64,000 nucleotides of DNA from Schistocerca nitens (Eukaryota > Arthropoda > Insecta > Orthoptera > Acrididae). Below are positions 47,106-57,706 of this stretch, in pieces (the first letter of the stretch is position 1; every line of letters starts with the position of its first letter). The DNA lies in NCBI RefSeq assembly GCF_023898315.1, contig NC_064616.1, positions 538,833,602 to 538,897,601 of the forward strand, in the 5' to 3' direction. Position numbers and translations under genes: made by a program. The notes under the pieces were generated by a model that saw only the letters and a list, made by a program, of their open reading frames with translations, was not told the DNA's origin and made no database searches.

Positions 47106-47891
47106 GACATATGCCACGTGTGCACAACTAAAAACCAAATTCCGAACCATAGGTATACTACATTCTGAACGTTGTAACCTAATTAGGTATAAATATGCCT
47201 AGGTAAGTGTTAATGTTTTACACGAAGCAAAGAACCTGTATTAACTGCATTTATGCACAACCCTTTTCAGTTTCTCTGTTCAAATATATCCGTCTCTAAC
47301 AGTTTTATCCTGTTTAAAGCAATCTATCCACGTTGTCACTTTTTATTCCGCAGTAGTGATGAAGTAACATGTTGATGTATGTTCCCAAAATGAATTTAGA
47401 CAATTCTACTAATAAATGTCAGATGACACAATCATAAACTCATCATTGGCCATAATATAATAAAGAATTAATCTTCGGCTTCACATCAAACATTCTCATT
47501 GATTTGGAATGACACGAAGAGTAGTGAAGTACATTGCAGGTTACAGCACTTTTTCAGAGTTTTCACTTGCGTATACGTGCAGTTACTGTGTTTCCAGGAT
47601 TCTAATCTATTGTATGCGCTTTAACAAAACTTCGAAATTAACCAAAATATGTGGTATTATTCATAGAGAAATTTGTACTGTGAATCAAACTTTTGCGACA
47701 TACTTACTTTCGTCACTCCACTGACATCTCCTTCCAACAGAATAGTTTGCTAGGAATGGTGTTATCTGCACTCATATCCACTTGACATACATATCTCTGT
47801 TTACTGACTGGTTGACAATGTTAACCTTCTTACTCTAATCGTAATTATCAGAACATCAAAAAACGCAGCGCTGTTCCTCATTCTAAATATT

Positions 47892-48084
47892 GGTTCAAAT
47901 GGCTCTGAGCACCATGGGACTCAACTGCTGAGGTCATAAGTCCCCTAGAACTTAGAACTACTTAAACCTAACTAACCTAAGGACATCACACACATCCATG
48001 CCCGAGGCAGGATTCGAACCTGCGACCGTAGCAGTCGCGCGGCTCCGGACTGAGCGCCTAGAACCGCTAGACCACCGCGGCCGG
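47892..48084 (-). repeat. tRNA-derived SINE, family 1
   Basis: Target duplication CATTCTAAATATT at 47879-47891 and 48085-48097. The U1 equivalent near 35608-35620 shows the empty site. Confidence 0.94.
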
Positions 48085-50754
48085 CATTCTAAATATTAAT
48101 AACTCAGCTGCGAATATTAGAATACGTCTCAGAGGAGACTACGAATCTCAAAAAATAGAATGGTTTAAAAAATTAATTAAAGCATCGATAAACGTCCCAG
48201 TTCAACTTTCGTCCGTCGACGCAGCTTAGCTGTCCGAATTTGTCGTCAGCATCAACATGTTGCACGTGCCGTCACTACCGGATAAAGCGACAGGTAGGTG
48301 TCTCCAAGGTATGGATAGCTACGAATGTAAACGGTTGTGTGCAGCATCTTAAATTATATTATTATATTCTCTCAACTGTGACATTAGGGGGTAGCCATAT
48401 CCTGGTACTGACCTGCGCTAAGCTTTCCTGATAAACTATTGGCCAATTTTACACTGAAATATCTAACGGAAACTGTTAAGGTACAGGGCAGAAACAAATG
48501 CATACAGCTGCAGCGTCAAACACATCTCACATTATGTCAGTTACTTTCATCATACATCATACATCACTGAACCCAGTTATTGTTAGCTAACATGTTGAAG
48601 ACTTGCATGCACCGACGGAACGGGATATTTTTATAAGATGGTCTTCACAACATGGCTCGAAAGCGATACTCCAGTATTTCCATGCTTCTACGACACTTTT
48701 ACTAAAATAGTTCCTCATGTGAGTTTATGGTATTTTCAGAACAGAGAAATCCATTCCTACAGATGATAAATGGTGTAACTGCATGCGGTAAATTAGTGTT
48801 TATAACGTTCCTGCAACCTTTCAGATGAAGAACGCTACAAAACACACCTAAGACATATGTTTGTGCTGCTGGTCACCATCTTTCATACTTTGAGACATAT
48901 CCATTAATTAGCATGGGAGTCATGGTAGCATCTTACTGACTGATGTCACAGTTCGTTAGTAGAGGTTGAATAACTACAGAGCAAGTGCTGACGGGAGATG
49001 TACGCAACAGTAAAGTGTCAAGGAGAGTAGGCTCTGCTCGTTTGAAAAGGACTACACCACGAGAAGATGGTAGGGCACTAACAAATCTGACGAATAGACA
49101 GATGGCAACAGCCGAAGTCTACGAAGAGGTTATAAGCTGTGTCACTACGTAACGTCAGGAACATACTCTGAGCAAAAGAGTTAAAGGATCACGTTTTTAC
49201 AGCCCCTTAATTTTCCCAAATTGCAGCCTACGAAATTAAAATTCGGCTCAAATGTGTCTGCAAAAATGCTCAGCAACGGCATGGCGTACTGTGATGTCAT
49301 CCTCCAGCTTAGTGATGCTTCAGACAGCAAGGTGCCGCCACATACAAAAAGAAGTCTAGACGTTTCACATTCAAATACGACAGTTTGCAGGAGCTCAACT
49401 CGAGTCCGTCTAAAACAATCCAGTTCGGCAACACACTCAATGCCAACCGCAAACGTTTGTTGAGCAAAATGTGCCTGTACAGAGACAACCCTTCACCACT
49501 TTCTAGGTGCCTGCACGCGGACGACCTCTTTCCCACTCTACAGGTGGATAGCGTAGCACTGCTTCTCCAGCGCATGCTTGTAGGCATTCACAATCTGTGG
49601 TGTGTCAAAGGGTTTGCCAGTCCGCGAGCACCCGGGAATCGGCCAAGGCTACTCATTTCAGGGGAGTCGAAATGGTCGGCTGTCGTACAGCACACGGAAA
49701 TCAGTGACTAGCTGTCCATGTACAGGTACTTTTTCAAAATACTCAACAACGATGCACTGGTGGTCTTACAAGAACCATTTGCCGTTTCAGTCACGCATTT
49801 ATAATTGTTGTACACCCCTCTTGTCACATCACAGGTGTGTAAACAACAAACGCATAATTGCTAGTCACAAGACGCATCTACATAGATGAATGGGATGTTG
49901 TGCGTAACTACAGATCCTACGCATCAACAAGAGAAATAGAAATTTCTATTCACAGCCACCGTGTGTAAGGTATTAGCGAAGGGTAGTCCTAAGATCTTAA
50001 TTAAGGTAAGCTGAAGTTAGCATCATGCAGAGGGTAGATCTGAAGACCCGTATTTCATTAGCGTGGTCCTATGTGAGTTGATATACCGTTGCATACCCCC
50101 AGTTACTGAAAAGGCTTAACAAATAGCTCACAGTGGCACACACTTGAACGTGGACTCCAGACCACTGTGAAACTCGGTTTTCTTATCAGTAATTAACTCT
50201 GTCAGATGTGGTAAATGACGGACATAAATTCTTGGATAGACCAAGTGTCAAACCCGAGATCTTTGGGACTATGGTTTGAGAAATTGACATTCATACCCAG
50301 AACCACCAAACTATAATGTCAAGAAATGCAAGCTATGACCGTGAAAATTGGTACTGTGGTAGTACCTCTAAATATTTTAACTCTCCAATGAGACACATTT
50401 CCCGTTGATAAATAAGTTGGGGCATACATTTTTTTTAAGTCTGCATATTGTCTTTTCGGCGTATCTCTCTTGAAATTCCGGCCACGTAATGGGCGCCTTA
50501 TAGGAAGACAGAAGAGGAAGTCACTCATCTTACATCAGGCAGGCGAATACAAAAGGGGAGTGGAGGATTAATAATATGACCCGTACGCAGATATTCAGCC
50601 CCAAAAAGGAACAGATAGTTCTGTGTATGAGCAGCCAAAGCGGCAAAGCCAGTCCGTTAGCCAGCTTATCTGCGCTTCTCCTTTGCAGCTAGACATTCGT
50701 ACCATACCCATAGTTACCTCATACCCCATGATTAAGTAAATCATCTCACTAAAT

Positions 50755-50792
50755 GGTACGAAGACGTGTTGGAAAGCAATGGCTCCGAAACA
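50755..50792 (+). mobile_element. mariner left terminus M3 (remnant)
   Basis: 'gtacgaagacgtgttggaaa' and 'caatggctccgaaaca' align with the left ends of M0-M2. The remainder is missing beyond the Tc1 element. Confidence 0.65.
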
Positions 50793-50796
50793 TACA

Positions 50797-52185
50797 CTAC
50801 TGGCCATTAAAATCGCTACACCAAGAAGAAATGCAGATGATAAACGGGTACTCATTGGACAAATATATTATACTAGAACTCACATGTGATTGCATTTTCA
50901 CGCAGTTTGGGTGCATAGATCCTGAGAAATCAGGACCAGAACAACCACCTCTGGCCGTAATAACGGCCTTGATACGCCAGGGCATTGAGTCAAACAGAGC
51001 TTGGATGCCGTGTACAGGTACAGCAGCTGCCCATGCAGCTTCTACACGATACCACACTTCACCAAGAGTAGTGACTGGCGTATTGTGATGAGCCAGTTGC
51101 TCGGCCACCATTAACCAGACGTTTTCAATTGGTGAGAGATCTGGAGAATGTGCTGGCCAGGGCAGCAGTCGAACATTTTCTGTATCCCGAAAGGCCCGTA
51201 CAGGCCTTCAACATGCGGTCGTGCATTATCCTGCTGAAATGTGGGGTTTCGCAGGGATTGGTTCAAATGGTTCAAATGGCTCTGAGCACTATGGGACTTA
51301 ACATCGGTGGTCATCAGTCCCCTAGAACTTAGAACTACTTAAACCTAACTAACCTAAGGACATCACACACATCCATGCCCGAGGCAGGATTCGAACCTGC
51401 GACCGTAGCAGTCGCGCGGTTCCGGACTGAGCGCCTAGAACCGCGAGACCACCACGGCCGGCCGCAGGGATTGAATGAAGGGTAAAGCCACGGGTCGTAA
51501 CACAGCTGAAATGTAACGTCCACTGTTTAAAGTGCCGTCAATGCGAACAAGAGGTGACCGAGACGTGTAACCAATGGCACCCCATACCATAACGCCGGGT
51601 GATACACCAGTATGGCGATGACGAATACACGCTTCTAAGGTGCGTTCACCGCGATGTCGCCAAACACGGATGCGACCATCATGATGCTGTAAACAGAATC
51701 TGGATTCATCCGAAAAAATGACGTTTTGCCATTCGTGCACCCAGGTTCGTCGTTGAGTACACCATCGCAGGCGCTCCTGTCTGATGCAGCGTCAAGGATA
51801 ACCGCAGCCATGGTCTCCGAGCTGACAGTCTATGCTGCTGCAAACGTCGTCGAACTGCTCATGCAGATGGTTGTTGTCTTACAAACGTCCCCATCTGTTG
51901 ACTCAGGGATCGAGACGTGGCTGCACGATCCGTTACAGCCATGCGGACAAGATGCCTCTCATCTCGACTGCTAGTGATACGAGGCCGTTGGGATCCAGCA
52001 CGGCGTTCCGTATTACCCTCCTGAACCCACCGATACCATATTCTGCTAACAGTCATTGGATCTCGACCAACGCGAGCAGCAATATCACGATACGATAAAC
52101 CGCAATCGCAATAGGCTACAATCTGACCTGTATCAAAGTCGGAAACGTGATGGTACGCATTTCTCCTCCTTACACGAGGCATCAC
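50797..52185 (-). pseudogene. Tc1-like transposase, decayed and SINE-interrupted
   Basis: N-terminal frame 51859-52185 (MPRVRRRNAYHHVSDFDTGQ..., 'CDCGLSYRDIAARVGRDPMT') is the helix-turn-helix region and ends at a TGA (51859-51861). A shift near 51790 follows. Frame 51435-51740 carries FSDESRFCLQHHDGRIRVW with the first catalytic Asp, and GVMVWGAIGY. The SINE then splits the gene. Frame 51111-51314 resumes with NPTFQQDNARPHV (second Asp). The C-terminus (50797-51111) contains 'GIQALFDSMPWRIKAVITARGG'. The third acidic block lies in the damaged part near 51110-51180. Confidence 0.88.
51261..51462 (-). repeat. tRNA-derived SINE, family 1, inside Tc1
   Basis: Perfect target duplication CGCAGGGATTG at 51250-51260 and 51463-51473 within the transposase gene. 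Confidence 0.96.
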
Positions 52186-52440
52186 AACAACGTTTTACCA
52201 GGCAACACCGGTCAACTGCTGTTTGTGTATAAGAAATCGGTTGGAAACTTTCCTCATGTCAGCAGGGTGTAGGCGTCGCCAACGGTGCCAACCTTGTGTG
52301 AATTCTCTGAAAAGCTGATAATTTGCATATCACAGCATCTTCTTCCTGTTGGTTAAATTTCGCGTCTGTAGCACGTCATCTTCGTTGTGCACCAATTTTA
52401 ATGGCCAGTTGTGTACTTTCTGTTGAGTTAGCGGAACAAT

Positions 52441-55150
52441 AAGGAACACAACACTTTTCCACAATTTAAATATTATTTCTCAGCTGCGAATCTTAGAACT
52501 CGGCTCAGAGAAGGCTGCAAAGCAGAAAAGAACACAGTGATTTAGCAAACGGTGTAAAGCTCCGATAAACACCCCTGTTCAACATTCGTCCTTCGATGAT
52601 GATTAGCTATTCGGATGTGTCGTCGGCAACGACTTGTTGCACAAGGTTTACCGCGGCAGGTAGTTATCTCAGTGGCATTGTATGACTACGAATGTATAGG
52701 TTTCGGTGCACCATATCATTTTATATTAGTATATACTCTGAGGCGTGACATGGGGGCAGCTATTTTGTAATGTTGACCTTCGCTAAATATTGTTGGTAAA
52801 CTATAGACGTAATTTACAATCAAATATCCATCGCTGAGCTGTTAATGTACAGGGCTCAAACGAATACATACAGATGAAGCCTCTAGCACATCTCACATTA
52901 CCTACGTTACTTTTATCATAACATCACTGAACGTAATTATTGGTAGCTAATATATTTTGCACGTATATACACTGATGGAACGGGAAATTATTGTAACATG
53001 AACGTCTTTATGACACGGCTCCAGTTTGATAGTCCAGTATTTCCATGGCTGTAGGGCACGTTTACTAGAATACTCCCTCATGTGAATTTATATGTAAAGG
53101 ATGAGCCAGACAATACGGGGTTTTACTTTGTTAAATGAGCTTCCAAACGGTTACTTCATTTTTCCATTGATCTCGCTCTGCTTACGAGGTAACGCCGTCC
53201 CAGGCGTCGCTTAGCAGGCAACGCTCTGGAAAATTCCATGCCGCCCGCACGGTTTGCTCGGTCCTCATCACTCAGGGCGGAGGAAGCCGCGTGGTGCGTC
53301 TAATATACCCGACCGCCCGTCGCCGGGCCCGCTCTCTTGTATTCTTGCTGACCCGCGAGTCGGATGCGCGCCCTGTAGCATTGAACATCTCCCGTTTCTC
53401 CCGGTGCTGCGGCACTGTGGACTTAGAATTGGCAGACAACAACTTTCGGTAGCTTCGCGAACAATGTTCGCCAAATTGTAAGCTGTGGCTCACCCTCATC
53501 TTCCTAGGCCTATGTAGCCCCTTTCAACATGCTTTAGCCAATAAATGGCCTTTCTCTAAAATTTGCCCTATTATTCCACAATGCCCACCGCCTGCCCATA
53601 CGCCCATCCTGTACATATAGTTATTTCAAAACTGAAAAATACATCGCAACAGATGAAGAATTGTGTAACTTCATGACGGCTATTGAGTGTATATTAACGT
53701 TCCTGGAGCTTCTGAATATCGGAAGGAAGGATTCCTCTGGCATCTGCATGTGCAGCAATTCGCCATATTTCATACGTTGAGGAGAGTTCACTCATTGGGA
53801 GCTTCTCACCGACTGATTTCACACATCGACAACGGAAATGGTGGTGGTGAGCTGAATACACAACATCAAAGTGACAAGAAGAGTGGAATCTGGTGCTTCT
53901 AACAAGACTCAGCTAGTAGAATATGGTCGGATGGTTCTTCGGTCTGTGACGGATTAACAGATGACGACATCCGAAATCTGGACAGAGGTTACAGGCAGTG
54001 TCACTATGTAACGTCAACATACGCTGTGCAAAAGAATTCAAGGGTCACGTTTTTGTACCTCCGTTATTTTCCCTAATTGCGACCCAGAAGATTGAAATTT
54101 GCTCCAAATGTGTCCAAAACGTTGCTCAGTAATGTTACAAAACCATAGCGTCCTGTGAGATATCCTCGAGCTCAGCGACGCTTCAGACAGCAAGGTGTCG
54201 ACATACAAGAAATGAAGTCCAGAGTTCAGACGCTCATGTGAGATGTAAGGTTGGTTAATCGCATATTGGCACCAAATTTCATCACAATTTTCTCAACGAC
54301 TCCGTGGACATGTCATTCGATGGGATGGTCGCCCACCTCCGTTAATCCCATCACACCACATCTCTTGACGCCTTTGCGGAGGAGGTTTGTACCGTGAAGC
54401 TCAGCGTTGACATCTGATGGGTTTCTTATGGATGGCTGAAGAAAACATTTGAAACATACCACCGTTCATAATCAACTCGAAAAGGGCTCAAGTTATGACA
54501 TAATGTGCGTCAAATGGAACTACTCCTTCCGTTTGTGCTTTCACTGACAGACGTTTCACATTCGAAAACGGCAGTTTGCAGTGCGATATTCAACAGAATG
54601 ACGCTCTTGAAAACCTCTACACTGCTGACGCTCCCGGCCATAGTGGAGCGGCATCGCTACTGGTCGTAATCTCATCCAATTTGAGTGCAACTCGAGTCAG
54701 TTTAAGACCATCCACTTCTGCGTTTCCCACAGTGCCACCGGCACACCTTTGTTGGTCAAAATGTATTTGTACAGAGACAACCCTTGACCAATTCCTATGT
54801 ACCACCTCGTAGGCAACATCCTCATCACCATGCAGCTTAGTTGCACTATAATGTTTATCTAGCGACTGTTTGCGCGTCATTCGGAATCTGAGGGCCATGG
54901 AATGGTTTGTCTGCTCGCAAGCACCTAGGAATAGGTCAAGGCTACGCAGCCCAGGGATGTCGAAATTGTAGGCTGTAGTACAGGGCCTAATAATCAGTGA
55001 CTAGCTGTCCCTGTTCAGGTACATTTTTCAAATGCTCAGTAAAGGTGGGCGGGTGGACCCAAGGGTGTTACTGAATAGGATGTTCTTTCAAAGACCATTC
55101 GCCACTTCATTCATGTAGGTGTCAATGTCACAAAGCCCAAGTGGTCACAC
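52441..55150 (+). repeat. tandem array unit U4 (partial)
   Basis: A (52441-53092 and 53620-53760, split by a MITE-like insertion), B (53760-54080), C long form (54080-55050) and the first bases of D (to about 55150). Landmarks: 'tcgtccttcgatg' near 52587, 'gctcccggccatagtggagc' near 54630. Similarity ends in D. Confidence 0.72.
53093..53615. mobile_element. GC-rich MITE-like insertion with TATA duplication
   Basis: 523 bp, visibly richer in G+C than its surroundings. Ends: TGTAAAGGATGAGC at left; the reverse complement of the right end reads TGTACAGGATGGGC, i.e. terminal inverted repeats with two mismatches in 14. Flanked by TATA at 53089-53092 and 53616-53619. Absent from segment A of U1 and U3. 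The only frame (53254-53481) shows no protein similarity I recognise. Confidence 0.65.
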
Positions 55151-55499
55151 CACAGGAGATCGCGAAGCAGGAGTGCTGAAAACGCATAAACACTTTTTGC
55201 TGCCACAGTTCACGTTGAAATTTCGTCGACTGGTTTTGAACTGCAGCTCGAGGTTTTACCTAGTATATCAAAGCATAAAATTGAATTTTCGCTACACCCC
55301 AAAGTGATCAGATGAATTTCAGTAGGGTTACAGCACCACGATGTCTTTAGAGAACGGCTGAACCATCCGAGCGGTATCAGCAGTCTCACTGGATGTCAAG
55401 AACATTGGTCTGTAGCATATTCCAGTGATAACTGCCTTTTTTTTTGCCGCGAACTGTGTGTAGATGAACGCCCCAAGCATGGGATGGTTTCATAGACAC
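55151..55499. other. no recognisable gene
   Basis: Junction between the array and an inverted unit fragment; unidentified sequence. Confidence 0.4.
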
Positions 55500-55930
55500 G
55501 CTTTATGTCATATCCTCAGATATTTTCGAGCCTATTAAGAGAGGTGGCATGTTTCAAATCTTTTCCTCAGTCACCGGTAATAAAACCGAATGTTTTCAAC
55601 GCTGGTCGTTGCAGTTCTAACCTCTATCGCAGAGGCGTCAAGAGAAGCAGTGAGATGTGATTACGAGGGAGTGTGACGTACTTCCCATCCTGTGACATGT
55701 CCACAGTGGCCTTGGGCAGAATTGTGTTGACGGTTGATGCCAATGTGACACCATTAACCCACATTTCATGTGTTGACACTTTGGTGTCTGAAGCGTCACG
55801 GAGCCCGAGAGTGACATCGCAGGGCACCATGCTTTTACAACATTACGGATAGAGGCAGTAGACGTCTTTGATCCAAATTTCAAACTTCTGCGTCGCAGGT
55901 GGTATCTAAATAGTGACTATTTATGTGTTT
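55500..55930 (-). repeat. inverted fragment of array segments B/C
   Basis: The reverse complement aligns with U4 54060-54530. Shared blocks include 'cagaag.ttgaaattt', 'gacgcttcagaca.caa.gtgtc', 'tgtggacatgtca', 'cacatct', 'ttgacgcct', 'tttgaaacat.ccacc' and 'atgacataa'. The minus frame 55624-55830 (CDVTLGLRDASDTKVSTHEMW...) is the cleanest open version of this stretch, but no family is recognised. Confidence 0.7.
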
Positions 55931-57399
55931 TGCACAGTATATTAGTGGAAGCTCGTTTGAGATTTAGAATTGCCGTGCTTCATTTAAAGCTTACAGCATA
56001 TTGCAGACAGGTGAAACTTACTTGTTCTAGAACCTAATTTTAGTAATTGAGTGGAATTCTCTGCTCAGCCGTGAGTCTCTCGTCGGTGTGATCGACATCA
56101 AAGTGTCTAGTTACGACCTCATGAAAGGTCTCAGGAAACACCGAGTTTAGAGTTCCATACTTCTCCAGTTACTTGAATCATGGTATGGTGAGCTATAGCA
56201 TATGACACCAGAACTGAGATGGTAATTGTTGAAAGGAGGCTGACTTATCGCCAGTGTGTGGCAGGAGTAGTAGATTGTGTTGTCATACCCTTCATCACTC
56301 GCGAACAAAGAAATTTAGTCTTGCAGGAAAAATGAAGAATTCACACTGCAGTTCATAGCAGAAACGCACCTAGGAATGCAGAGATCCTTGACTGGCATAA
56401 GTAGTCCCCTTATTTATCACACTTAACTTATGCCTCAGATGTGGTGGAAGTCTTATTCCTTCACACCAGCCTTCAGCCAACAGCCTTCTTGAAATGAAAC
56501 AGTATGTCTTCAGGCACCGCTACCAATTCATCAGGTTAGCATTCGGAGGCTTTTTGCATCCATGTTACAGCGAATACAAGACTGTGTTCGTCCCCTTTCG
56601 GGTGGCACCTTATAATGATTTTGATGAAGGACATAACTTCCAAATGGAACGGAAGTTTCGTAAGGTAATGCCCACGATGATTATATGCATAAAAGTTCAT
56701 AAATATTGGACTTACGCTTCAAAATTCACAACTAATGATCCCTCTTAGTGTATAAAACTGTTGTTGCTATTCTCCTTTATTTATTGTACTATTTTTTGTA
56801 ACTAGAACTAACATGGTACTTAATGTTAGTAGAAACATGCTAAATTGGTTTGTTATAACCTGGACGTACTTCACAAGTCTGAGGCAGATCCATGCCGAGG
56901 AGAGAGGTGGGAAGACGTAAGAGTCAATACTCTCCTTCTCCACCTCCCTCCAAATCTTATTGATAGCGTTTGTAATTTCACATATATAAATTTCCAAAAC
57001 TAACAGATAACTTTCGGAGAATAAACTAGAATGGAGACTTCTAGTCTCGATAACAACTAGAAATCATAGAAATTGCAAGCTACGTTTACCACAGAATAGT
57101 TATCAGTTGCTTGCGTGTGAGCTGGCACACGTGAATGGATCTGTGGCATAACCGACGGCAGAGAACACTCTAGACAGTAAAGGCAAATATCTTCGGGGTG
57201 AGTTTACCTGTTGTCAACAATAAATTCAACACGGGTCGTCCGCACTTCCAGTAGAACTTGCAAACCACAGAAAGCTGAGCAATGGAAACCAAGGAGGAAA
57301 AGACACACCGTTAAAAAGTCCCGAAAAGTGAGATTAGTTCTTGACTCTGTGGGCTCTGTACAAGCTTAATTACGTATACAGATGATAATAACAATAACA
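55931..57399. other. no recognisable gene
   Basis: Non-coding; short frames only, no motif recognised. Confidence 0.45.
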
Positions 57400-57690
57400 A
57401 TAATTATAATTTAGTGTACCTCAATGGCGTGGAGTAGCTCTTTCTATTGGACACCGCTTCGGTATTTGCATGCCCCAGCGTACCCCATTTATCCAAGGGA
57501 AGAAAGAGGACCTACATTTTAACGTGGAGTTCAAATCAGCGTTCTTTCTCGCGATTCCTCACATCATTGAGAGGTTAAGACTATGTTAAAACAAAGAATG
57601 AAAAATTCGTGGTCAGACCGAGATACGAACCCGCTACATATCCATATCCCGACACGCGCTATACCGATAAATGAACTTTTTTTAACTTAC
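57400..57690 (-). repeat. SINE-like repeat with tRNA-like head
   Basis: Read on the minus strand: A-box-like 'tatagcgcgtgtcgg' near 57656-57670 and B-box-like GGTTCGTATCTCGG near 57619-57632, then an unidentified body to the left. It abuts the 3' end of the gag gene at 57707, and may mark where pol was lost. No target duplication seen. Confidence 0.4.
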
Positions 57691-57706
57691 ATTGAAATAA
57701 AGAGAA

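Larger units (their letters stand above)
40481..48100 (+). repeat. tandem array unit U2 (expanded by insertions)
   Basis: A is split by a SINE and a LINE (40481-40595 and 42545-42930), then B (43140-43530), C long form (43530-44500), D (44500-45470), mariner M2 (45470-45932) and E (45940-48100). Removing SINEs at 40606, 42934, 46172 and 47892 and the LINE leaves about 5.1-5.3 kb. Landmarks: 'agctacga' 40508, 'tttcattcgcataaccc' near 44653. Confidence 0.78.
50795..52413 (-). mobile_element. Tc1-like transposon, full length but decayed, with nested SINE
   Basis: TA duplications at 50793-50794 and 52414-52415; the terminal repeats share ACTGGCCATTAAAAT. Without the SINE it is about 1.41 kb, close to the 1,422 bp of the element at 13473, to which its protein is related. 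Inserted a few bases inside a mariner terminal repeat. Confidence 0.92.
48101..52440 (+). repeat. tandem array unit U3
   Basis: A (48101-48840), B (48880-49230), C short form (49230-49770), D (49800-50750), then only the left mariner terminus (50755-50792) before a Tc1 insertion. Segment E and the rest of the mariner are deleted: just right of the Tc1, sequence resumes at the start of the next unit. Landmarks: 'tcgtccgtcgacgcag' near 48209, 'agctacga' 48317. Confidence 0.75.

Noticed and set aside
53254..53481. 75-codon ORF in GC-rich insertion
   Set aside because: High G+C lowers stop frequency; overlapping frames on both strands are equally open and none resembles a known protein.
55624..55830. 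Possible BTB/POZ-like start (CDVTLGLRDASDTKV...)
   Set aside because: The first few residues recall a BTB strand, but no further BTB core follows and other copies of the stretch are not open.
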